From the NCBI GenBank assembly GCA_035041965.1, contig JAPYMA010002995.1, forward strand, positions 1 through 64,000: a stretch of 64,000 bases of DNA, read 5' to 3'. Each line of letters opens with the position of its first letter. The stretch's first letter is position 1. A program made the position numbers and the translations under genes. A model generated the notes under the pieces. The model worked only from the letters and a program-made list of their open reading frames with translations, ran no database searches and had not been told where the DNA came from. This DNA is from Anisakis pegreffii (Eukaryota > Nematoda > Chromadorea > Rhabditida > Anisakidae). Of this stretch, positions 48,701-57,884 are shown in pieces.

Positions 48701-51574
48701 GAACTAATTTTTTACAGATATAATCCATACGATCGAGCACCAATGAGGATCACATCAACTGATGATATAATCAAATTCTACAAGGTATCTTCTTTATCGC
48801 GCTACTTCATTTTCAGTTCAAACAAATGTTAGTCTCCTGCTGAGTCAAAAATACGATAATACGCCGATTATGAACATTTCACTTCGAAACGATACATTTT
48901 TGTTCTAATTCGTCGGCACAATGATTTTTTCCGCTGTTTTGAAGGCTTATGAGCGATTATCGAAGTTGGTACATGATACTAAAAATCAACTCGAAATATC
49001 TTTGAAACCCGGAAACGTGATTTTTATCGATAATTTTCGAGTACTTCATGCACGGAAAGCGTTTCAGGTGGGTTAAGTAATTTCATTCTTCTCTCACTAA
49101 AATGTCTCACTTTGACGACTTGTTAGAGTGAGAGATTGAAAAACTAGAATTTTCGGATATACTTACTGAAGTTTCACAATATTTGTTAAACCATCCAATT
49201 CGTTGTCAGTCAGAGACGTTTGATGTTTGCAAATGTGACTTAGAAAAGCTCGAGACAGAACCTGAGCTATCATTTGATTGAAACACTTGAAAATTGACCT
49301 ATTGCCTGTCAACAGTGACACTTCGAACGTTTGACATATCTTACGACATTCTGCAATTCAGCATTCTTTCTCAATCTCAACTCAGTTCCACTCTTGACTG
49401 CTTCATAAATTCTCACCAATCACTATCCATCCAGAAACAACAAACACCTCCTCAATAAGCCTCTCTCCGCTGGTTAACCTCTCATTCAATTGAACGTCTT
49501 TACGTTAGACGTCCGTCATCCGAAATGCTTAGCGAAGCACCAAGTATCTTTCAATGATCGACGTCAGTGCCGTTATCATTTCGACTGCCGTTATCTTGAT
49601 GAAGGTTATTCTGCTGGCAGAACTGACGGTGGCAAGTGAGGGCGAAGCGAGACTGTATCGAGATTTGCTGCAGAATTATAGCGTTCTGGAACGACCGGTG
49701 GAGAGTGCCGCGGAGAGACTGCTCGTGCGAATGCGCATTTATTTGCAGCAAATTCGAGACGTTGATGAACGCAATCAAAACGTCGCAATTTACGTTTGGT
49801 TGCGTTTCATTTGGCACGATTATCGACTGCGGTGGAATCCGCAGCTTTACGGTGGTGTCGCAGACGTGCGATTCCCAAGTGATGGCGCAGTGAACGGCGA
49901 TGAGGACCAACAACTATGGCGTCCAGATATTTTACTTTACAATAGTGTTGACGAGAGTTTCGATGCGACATATAAGAGTAATTTTCTGGTGTATAGTTCG
50001 GGTGAGGTGAACTGGATACCACCTGGCGTGCTGAAGTTCAGCTGTCCCATTGATATCACATGGTTCCCGTTTGACGAACAACTCTGTCAACTCAAATTCG
50101 GTTCGTGGACATTTCACGGTGATGCGTTGGATTTGCGATTAGATGAAGACATGGAAGCGTTGGGAGAGACGGATGAGGATGGAGACGATAGTGTGTTCGT
50201 TAGACATCAGATGGATCTGAGTGAATATTTACGGAATGGTGAATGGGATTTGTTGGCGACGCCGGCCGAACATGTCGTCACCTATTACAGCTGTTGTCCA
50301 GAACCGTATCCAACGCTTCACTTTCAAATGCATTTACGAAGACGAGCGCTGTATTATGGCTTCAATATGATTATTCCTAGCCTATTGGTTACTCTCATGA
50401 CTGCACTCGGCTTCTTGCTGCCACCTGATTCTGGTGAGAAGGTCACTTTAGAGCTGAGCATTCTTCTCTCAGTGTGCTTCTTTTTGAGTTTAGTGGCCGA
50501 TCAAACGCCTCCTACAAGCGAGGCTATACCACTGTTGGGTGTATTCTTTCTGTGCTGTATGATGGTCGTCTCCGCATCTGTTATCTTCACTGTTATTGTA
50601 CTGAATCTGCACTCACGTTCCTCCGAAACGCACTCTATGTCACCATTTTTTCGACGAATCCTTCTCAACTGGTTACCTTGGTTTCTTATGATGCGACGTC
50701 CAGGCCAAATTTTCCATCGAGGCTATGCATTTCCAGCTGGAACATCCCGACGGCTCGCTAGCATTATCCGCAAACAACGGCTTCTTCCCACTGAATCACC
50801 ACCACCATTTGCGTCAACCTCAGCATCGCTTCCAAAAGCGTCAAGCTATTTGAATAGATCTGAAAGAATATGGAAAAGTGCTGAGCTTCTAGATGGAGTG
50901 GATATGAATTTTGAGAATGATCAATGTGAGCGTGAAAGCAACGACAATAACGATACGTCAGCGTGGGATGCTCAGATTCTTATTTTGCATCGAATTTGCG
51001 AGCAACTTGGTGAGATTTGTACGAATATGCAGAATGAGGATGCGAAGGAACGTGACGAAAATGACTGGCAGTATGCAGCGATGGTTGTCGATCGAGCTTG
51101 TTTGATCTGCTTCTCGCTGTTCATCATGATATCAACCTCTGTGATTGCCATTCGCGCACCATACTCAACTTTCACATAACGCAATCTCGTCTAACAGCTT
51201 TTTTGTTATCCTTGTGATTTTGAAGTGTAGCTTTTCCAAAATTACGACTTATATGGCTCAAGCCTTTTTCATAGGTTCCTAGTGAGGTAGAGAAAGTATT
51301 TAACTTGTATTAACGGAATGACATAAACAAAGTTCACGATAAAACGTGGTCTTTTTCCATGAACTTATGCTTCCGGCTTGGAGGGGTGTTCATTTAGTTT
51401 GAAAACGCTCTGAAATTTCACTCATCATTTAGGAGAATTATTTCGATAATGGCATTCAGTATATTCGATTGCTTTCAGGGTGAAAGGCGTATGTGTGGCT
51501 GCTATTTGTCACGTGAGAATTTTATTGCTTTAAGACGATGTCTTCTCGAAGGTGCATACCAGAAACTGGTTTAA
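45779..51574 (+). CDS. TMLHE: trimethyllysine dioxygenase (carnitine synthesis)
   Basis: A mitochondrial Fe(II)/2-oxoglutarate oxygenase that hydroxylates N6-trimethyllysine, the first step of carnitine synthesis. Exons: 45779-46001 (tentative), about 46138-46259, 46840-46954, 47119-47192, 47374-47569, 48020-48118, 48306-48547, 48718-48784, 48945-49067 and 51479-51574. The N-terminal zinc/DUF971-like part has RHNSHATGC and LKISWRDGVESIFEIDDLL. The catalytic part has QYGIVMISGVDP, the iron ligands in HTDGTYFD, then PGIQVFHCLKPATKGGGETI, VDGFAVAEQI, RYNPYDRAPMRI, and the third iron ligand in FRVLHARKAF. The last exon, GERRMCGCYLSREN, supplies the conserved R-x-x-C-G-C-Y segment including the presumed 2-oxoglutarate-binding Arg. 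From exon 2 onward every phase agrees (378 codons); the exon 1/exon 2 junction does not. TMLHE rather than BBOX1, because of HTDGTYF and HCLK...ETILVDGF. The last intron, 2411 bases, holds a whole receptor gene. Confidence 0.88.
49554..51179 (+). CDS. intronless nicotinic-type Cys-loop receptor, nested in a TMLHE intron
   Basis: A pentameric ligand-gated channel subunit at the cell surface: a single 541-codon exon, complete from ATG to stop. There is a hydrophobic leader (about 5-24) and a ligand-binding domain with WNPQLYGG, WRPDILLYNS and NWIPPGVLKF. The Cys-loop C164-C178 is CPIDITWFPFDEQLC. The vicinal pair C247-C248 in YYSCCPEPY marks an alpha-type acetylcholine receptor. M1 is about 268-290 (LYYGFNMIIPSLL). 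M2 (about 295-317, EKVTLELSILLSVCFFLSL) has Glu at -1' and Leu at 9', implying cation selectivity. M3 is about 325-350. A long M3-M4 loop and M4 near the C-terminus (CLICFSLFIMISTSVIAI) complete it. An unusual acidic run (EDMEALGETDEDGDD, 198-212) sits in the loop F region. Nematode receptor genes normally have many introns; this has none and lies, same strand, within the last TMLHE intron (49068-51478). It may be a retrocopy. Native ligand unknown. Confidence 0.93.
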   Translation: MIDVSAVIISTAVILMKVILLAELTVASEGEARLYRDLLQNYSVLERPVESAAERLLVRMRIYLQQIRDVDERNQNVAIYVWLRFIWHDYRLRWNPQLYGGVADVRFPSDGAVNGDEDQQLWRPDILLYNSVDESFDATYKSNFLVYSSGEVNWIPPGVLKFSCPIDITWFPFDEQLCQLKFGSWTFHGDALDLRLDEDMEALGETDEDGDDSVFVRHQMDLSEYLRNGEWDLLATPAEHVVTYYSCCPEPYPTLHFQMHLRRRALYYGFNMIIPSLLVTLMTALGFLLPPDSGEKVTLELSILLSVCFFLSLVADQTPPTSEAIPLLGVFFLCCMMVVSASVIFTVIVLNLHSRSSETHSMSPFFRRILLNWLPWFLMMRRPGQIFHRGYAFPAGTSRRLASIIRKQRLLPTESPPPFASTSASLPKASSYLNRSERIWKSAELLDGVDMNFENDQCERESNDNNDTSAWDAQILILHRICEQLGEICTNMQNEDAKERDENDWQYAAMVVDRACLICFSLFIMISTSVIAIRAPYSTFT

Positions 51575-52020
51575 GAGATATATTAGATAGTTTCCGTTCC
51601 ATGAGCTATTGATTGTTCTGGTGATAAAACTGTTGATGTTATTTGATGGTTCAGTTTATAATATTAATTTTAATGATAAACTTGATGAACATCGATTCCA
51701 TCTTTGCTAATTGTAAGCATTTCAAAAAGGAAGGTGATCACAAATCAGCTATACTAAATTGATGGATTGAAGGGATCAAAAGTTTTCGCAAGCACCATAT
51801 CAATTTTGGTTTTCGTTGTTGTCAGCATGGTGATTGTATCGCTTCTGATTTCGAGATAAAATCATCAGTGACCTATCCAAGTGAACAAAAGAACGCAATC
51901 GGAATTTATTCAGCTAAGATAAACAACAAAAATCGCAGATATATACAACAAAATATAATTGATGTATTCAGTCGGTTTTGTGTAAGAATGAATCAAGAAG
52001 AATATTAAAGAATAAAAATA
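51575..52020. other. short convergent 3' region
   Basis: TMLHE runs rightward and the cysteine-repeat gene leftward. AATAAA for the plus strand lies at 52011-52016, and TTTATT (AATAAA on the minus strand) at about 51905-51910, so the two 3' UTRs probably overlap. Confidence 0.5.
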
Positions 52021-55000
52021 TTATTTGCGACAGCATTGACTTGATTGGTTACCGCTCGAGCAAACGGTATAATCACTAGGGCAAACACATTGAGTATTCG
52101 ATGAGATGCAGCTTATTTTAGATGGTTGATATGGCGTTGGCAATACTGGAGCGGGCAGGGGGATTGGGACTGGTTCAGGTACGTAAGGGGATGGCTGTGG
52201 TTGATTGTTGATGCATTGTTGACTGCAGGTAGGCATACATATTGAAATGCAGGTCTTCGGTTGAGAGATTATAGGTTTTGGTACAAATGGAACAGGTACA
52301 GGTTGTGGTATAACTGGGACTGGTTCAGGTACGTAAGGAGATGGCTGTGGCTGATTGTTGATGCATTGTTGACTACAAGTGGGCATACATATTGAAATGC
52401 AGGTCTTCGGTTGAGAGATTATAGGTTTTGGTACAAATGGAACAGGTACAGGTTGTGGTATAACTGGGACTGGTTCAGGTACGTAAGGAGATGGCTGTGG
52501 CTGATTGTTGATGCATTGTTGACTACAGGTGGGCATACATATTGAAATGCAGGTCTTCGGTTGAGAGATTATAGGTTTTGGTACAAATGGAACAGGTACA
52601 GGTTGTGGTATAACTGGGACTGGTTCAGGTACGTAAGGAGATGGCTGTGGTTGATTGTTGATGCACTGTTGACTGCAGGTGGGCATACATATTGAAATGC
52701 AGGTCTTCGGTTGAGAGATTATAGGTTTTGGTACAAATGGAACAGGTACAGGTTGTGGTATAACTGGGACTGGTTCAGGTACGTAAGGAGATGGCTGTGG
52801 CTGATTGTTGATGCATTGTTGACTACAGGTGGGCATACATATTGAAATGCAGGTCTTCGGTTGAGAGATTATAGGTTTTGGTACAAATGGAACAGGTACA
52901 GGTTGTGGTATAACTGGGACTGGTTCAGGTACGTAAGGAGATGGCTGTGGCTGATTGTTGATGCATTGTTGACTACAGGTGGGCATACATATTGAAATGC
53001 AGGTCTTCGGTTGAGAGATTATAGGTTTTGGTACAAATGGAACAGGTACAGGTTGTGGTATAACTGGGACTGGTTCAGGTACGTAAGGAGATGGCTGTGG
53101 CTGATTGTTGATGCATTGTTGACTACAGGTGGGCATACATATTGAAATGCAGGTCTTCGGTTGAGAGATTATAGGTTTTGGTACAAATGGAACAGGTACA
53201 GGTTGTGGTATAACTGGGACTGGTTCAGGTACGTAAGGAGATGGCTGTGGCTGATTGTTGATGCATTGTTGACTACAGGTGGGCATACATATTGAAATGC
53301 AGGTCTTCGGTTGAGAGATTATAGGTTTTGGTACAAATGGAACAGGTACAGGTTGTGGTATAACTGGGACTGGTTCAGGTACGTAAGGAGATGGCTGTGG
53401 CTGATTGTTGATGCATTGTTGACTACAGGTGGGCATACATATTGAAATGCAGGTCTTCGGTTGAGAGATTATAGGTTTTGGTACAAATGGAACAGGTACA
53501 GGTTGTGGTATAACTGGGACTGGTTCAGGTACGTAAGGAGATGGCTGTGGCTGATTGTTGATGCATTGTTGACTACAGGTGGGCATACATATTGAAATGC
53601 AGGTCTTCGGTTGAGAGATTATAGGTTTTGGTACAAATGGAACAGGTACAGGTTGTGGTATAACTGGGACTGGTTCAGGTACGTAAGGAGATGGCTGTGG
53701 CTGATTGTTGATGCATTGTTGACTACAGGTGGGCATACATATTGAAATGCAGGTCTTCGGTTGAGAGATTATAGGTTTTGGTACAAATGGAACAGGTACA
53801 GGTTGTGGTATAACTGGGACTGGTTCAGGTACGTAAGGAGATGGCTGTGGCTGATTGTTGATGCATTGTTGACTACAGGTGGGCATACATATTGAAATGC
53901 AGGTCTTCGGTTGAGAGATTATAGGTTTTGGTACAAATGGAACAGGTACAGGTTGTGGTATAACTGGGACTGGTTCAGGTACGTAAGGAGATGGCTGTGG
54001 CTGATTGTTGATGCATTGTTGACTACAGGTGGGCATACATATTGAAATGCAGGTCTTCGGTTGAGAGATTATAGGTTTTGGTACAAATGGAACAGGTACA
54101 GGTTGTGGTATAACTGGGACTGGTTCAGGTACGTAAGGAGATGGCTGTGGCTGATTGTTGATGCATTGTTGACTACAAGTGGGCATACATATTGAAATGC
54201 AGGTCTTCGGTTGAGAGATTATAGGTTTTGGTACAAATGGAACAGGTACAGGTTGTGGTATAACTGGGACTGGTTCAGGTACGTAAGGAGATGGCTGTGG
54301 CTGATTGTTGATGCATTGTTGACTACAGGTGGGCATACATATTGAAATGCAGGTCTTCGGTTGAGAGATTATAGGTTTTGGTACAAATGGAACAGGTACA
54401 GGTTGTGGTATAACTGGGACTGGTTCAGGTACGTAAGGAGATGGCTGTGGTTGATTGTTGATGCACTGCTGACTGCAGGTGGGCATACAGACGGATACAC
54501 ACTGAGTAGCCTGTTGAAGAATTGAAAATGGTTCAGGTGATCGAATATTATTTGCCGTTCCACCCATCGAATAACCGAATATTTGATGTTCCATTGGAAT
54601 AGATGACGTTTCTGTATACAAAGGATTCATAGGACTCTCGAGCCACTCAGATGAACCGTATGGTTGTGTTTGCTGACTCATTGGTTGTTCACTACAAAAA
54701 ATGGTTCATTCGTGAAAGAAATTTCTCATTCGCTGTCAGATTTAAAAGAAATGCTTCGTCTAATAATCAACTCAATTAAAAAGAGAACCGATTTACGAAG
54801 AAAAATCTTCGATATAAATTCGCTTCGATTTGTGATCATTTTTGAGCAAACTTCGAAAATTTCTCCCTATGTTCTGAAGCAAATTTTTCGCCTCGCTCTC
54901 GATCTTTACAGAGATAATTATACGGAAGGGTTAGCAAAGACAGGCACTCATTATTCGTTTCTCGAATTTATCCGAAATTTTCGGCTGTTCTTATAATAGT

Positions 55001-56175
55001 GATGATACGTTCAAAATTATTTCAAGTAGAAATTTTGCATTGTTAAATGGATATTGTTGTCTTTTAATGTTTTAATTATTTATTTTACGGCACTGCTTTT
55101 ATCAGTTTATGTGTACATTTTGTGGCAGTTTCCTTTATTCTAAATTTAAAAACTTTGAAAAAGTCTAATGCAATACACAAACTCTAACGTATGAAGGATT
55201 CATGATAGGATTTTGATCGCGTTTCTGTAGTCTACGATTTACTGAATAGCACTCATCAAGTATTTCAGTCATTTTTCAGTTTTGACGCATTGAATCAAGA
55301 TTTTCATGGTTAAGATGGTGTTGTTCTACTCTACTGGGAGAACAATGTGTTCGTGAAGAGGTATTTGTTATCTGTGCAATGACAGTGAAAAGATTGATTG
55401 CTTCATCTGAAATAAATTCCGAGCTGGAATTGGTTAGTGAGCAGGTTCGAAGGCTTTCTCGACGGGATCAGGAACTAGTACATCAAATTTTTTAAAGATA
55501 TTTGATGTTGATTACAAGTCCGTTGAAATCTCGAAGCACTTTTTTGCAACCTACCAGAGTAGGCACTCAGACTTGAATGTCATAAATTCACTTTTTTTCT
55601 TATGCTTCGAACTCTATGAACATTCGTTCAGTAAAACTGTTGATATTCTATCAATATAAATTTGCAATAGGAGGAATTGAGTCGGCTGAAACGAATAAGT
55701 GGCTAAAGATTTTCCATTCAGTGTAACGGAGAACCTTATTTCGCTGGAAAGCATCATGTTCGTGAGACAAAATTTCACTTCGATAGCAATGAAACAAACC
55801 ATGATTGCTGACAATATTTTTGACATTTTTGTATCTGACTGTGAACGCATTGTTGTGTGCACCTGTTGATACATAATGCAGACTGCGGTTGGGTTTGATA
55901 TTGCTGAAATAATTCCATATGGAAGATCACTTCATGTATCGCATGCAATTTTGATCATGCGGATTCTGATATACAGTTCCTGGACAAAGGCGCAATTTTT
56001 CGTACTGTCAAGACTTTGAATTTGGGGTTGTATCGCCGTGATGACGGATGTTTGATATCATACTGATAATAATAATAAACAATCTGAATGAATGGATCAC
56101 ATAAAACAGTACCTGAGCGGAAGCAATGGCGATCAGTGCCGAGAACGTTGAGACAACACAAAACAATGCGTTCAT
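52021..56175 (-). CDS. secreted Cys-triplet/Pro-rich 50-residue repeat protein
   Basis: Three exons: 56175-56113 (signal peptide), 55903-55800 and 54691-52021, with junctions in phase 0 and phase 2, giving 945 residues. MNALFCVVSTFSALIAIASA is a clear signal peptide. Exon 2 encodes CINRCTQQCVHS and CQKYCQQSC, the last Cys being completed across the intron. Exon 3 has a linker, one diverged module (CVSVCMPTCSQQCINN), then 15 nearly identical 50-residue repeats. Each repeat has a C-x3-C-x3-C-x3-C module (CISICMPTCSQQCINN) and a Pro/Val spacer (PSPYVPEPVPVIPQPVPVPF). The tail is QCVCPSDYTVC with a final QCCRK. The C-x3-C-x3-C pattern matches the nematode 'C_tripleX' cysteine repeat (Pfam PF02363 from memory), whose function is unknown. 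It is probably extracellular (cuticle, pharyngeal lining or mucus-like matrix). Regular cysteines suggest disulfide cross-linking, but that is inference. No intron interrupts the array. Confidence 0.85.
52171..54510 (-). repeat. 150-bp coding minisatellite, 15 full units
   Basis: The marker TTGAGAGATTATAGG recurs every 150 bases exactly, from 52261 to 54361, with a partial unit to the left. Interior units are nearly identical. Diagnostic variants (GGTTGATTG, GCACTG, GACTGCAGG) occur in the edge units near 52200 and 54460 and once internally near 52650. A CTACAAGT variant appears in units near 52375 and 54175. The period is a multiple of three, so copy-number change preserves the frame. Confidence 0.97.
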
Positions 56176-57884
56176 TTCGCTAATGGCGATACTGATGATA
56201 TTCAATCGAAAACGCCTGTCGCTTTTATATGCAATTCAAGTAACTAGTTTGACATTGCTGAGCTCGATTGTGTCAATAATTGGACAAGATGATAACTTCC
56301 ATAAAAAACGATACTGCTCAAAAAATGTTGGGACGGTCAACACCAATCAGTTGGTCATTTCGCATTCCATTGGCTACTTTTTCACTGTTTACTCCCATAA
56401 TTCAGTCAATATTGTGAGTCATAAACTGATACATTATTTCTATTGTTTGCATCGTTGAAGAAATTGACCACATTCTTGCTATATTGCATTGAGTAGGAGT
56501 AATTATGCAGCAAACACATCAGAATATTATGAAGCTTGCACTTGCAAAAAATTTTTTGATTGATTTCACTCGTCAGTCAGTTAATGAATACACTGTATTT
56601 CGCTGATAAAGCATGAATGACATCGTATGATTACCAAAAGGAGTCTGAACGACGATGAGGAAAGGATATGCGACGATCCTTGAAGGTTGATGCTTCTTCC
56701 TAATGTGCATCGAACTTGTCTACAAACGTTCAAGAACCCTGCATGTAACGGCTTAGAATCTTCTTTTGCGGTCGATAAGTGAATGCGAGATTTTTCTGTG
56801 CTTGAGGCAAAACTGTTATTCAAGATTTGAATATTACCATCAACCACGGCAATCGCAAAGTTAGATATCAGTCCAACGCATTTCAGCGTATACTCTTTCA
56901 CATCATCATAGGCAAGTATCAAGAATGATCAGTAATAATTTGATTCGAAAAATCTAAAAGAGATGGTGATTATTAATACGTTTGTAGTCGTTTACTAGCT
57001 GATTTTCTTAGAGAACATAACTGAAAAAATTTTTGCTGTGTTTTTCTGGGTGATATAATTTAGCTTGTATCGTTCTGATAGGAAATAGTTTGTGAAGTTA
57101 TTGCCGCCATACTATTTTGTTCGAGCTGTGTAAAGAACACTGACAGACAATGCGTTTGATTTGTGTTTCTTTCTGTTCATTATCTGAAAGTGACTTCTGA
57201 AGGTGCATTTGATAATGTGGGCAAACAGATATTTACTTTTTTGTATCATACAACTCAACAAAAAAATTTGAGCAGTGATCTGCGGCCGTATTAAATTGAA
57301 GCAGGGAAGACGCTCTCACGAAGGGTCCATTTCTAACGACAATCGTTAAATTTCATCAATTTGACTTCTTTCCGTTAAACTATGTATGAATGTTAATTTA
57401 TCACTATGGATCATCCATATCCTTAATATAAACTGTTAATTCTATTTGGTTTCAGGCTATACGAGCGATTCAATTGTTTACACAATTTCAGCCTTGTGGC
57501 ACTTCAGCACAACGGATTCGTTAGTCCGGATTCATAAGGTTGGTAAGCTTTGTGCTACCAGGCAACAGGGTAATCCAAATAATGGATTGTGATAGTAGTA
57601 GTTTCAGTGCACTGGGAACCTTCACCACCCCACCCTCCCATATTTCGCGTCCCCTTTGACACGTAAGCAAATTGACAGTGATTCAAGAGAAGACGGTCCG
57701 GAAATTATTTATATTAAATTATTTTGAGTTATACTCTAAAGATGAGGTTCCAAATTACTCGAACACACTCTTTGTGTCCAGTTTTCGGCTCACATTTCGA
57801 GCGAATGATCCCTCTTACCTCTGACCTACGAAATTTAATTTTTTAACGAATTGTAAAAAAATTGATGAATGAACATTTTCAGTG
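56176..57884. other. intergenic, no recognisable gene
   Basis: Divergent promoter region between the cysteine-repeat gene (minus) and USP30 (plus). Short frames at 56126-56458 plus and 56922-56581 minus show no family motif. Confidence 0.45.
57876..57882 (+). promoter_or_regulatory. probable trans-splice acceptor of the USP30 gene
   Basis: TTTTCAG ends two bases before the ATG at 57885. With no upstream coding needed, this fits SL trans-splicing. Confidence 0.55.

Noticed and set aside
49067..49075. TMLHE truncated, ending HARKAFQVG then stop
   Set aside because: The GTGGGT after CAG works as a donor, and the missing conserved C-terminus is present in phase at 51479.
49551..50117. Antisense and alternative frames of 60-120 codons
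   Set aside because: Shadows of the receptor exon, whose frame has unmistakable family motifs.
52171..54510. Non-coding satellite
   Set aside because: The 150-bp period keeps one long frame that joins in phase to a signal-peptide exon.
54664..54996. Plus-strand frame of 110 codons
   Set aside because: Lies in the intron of the Cys-repeat gene and partly antisense to its exon; charged but with no motif and no splice partners.
55614..55874. Signal-peptide-like frame MSKILSAIMVCFIAIEV as first exon of the Cys-repeat gene
   Set aside because: Phase could fit, but the same DNA in another frame encodes the Cys-triplet exon 2 (55903-55800), which joins in phase to both a better signal-peptide exon and the array exon.
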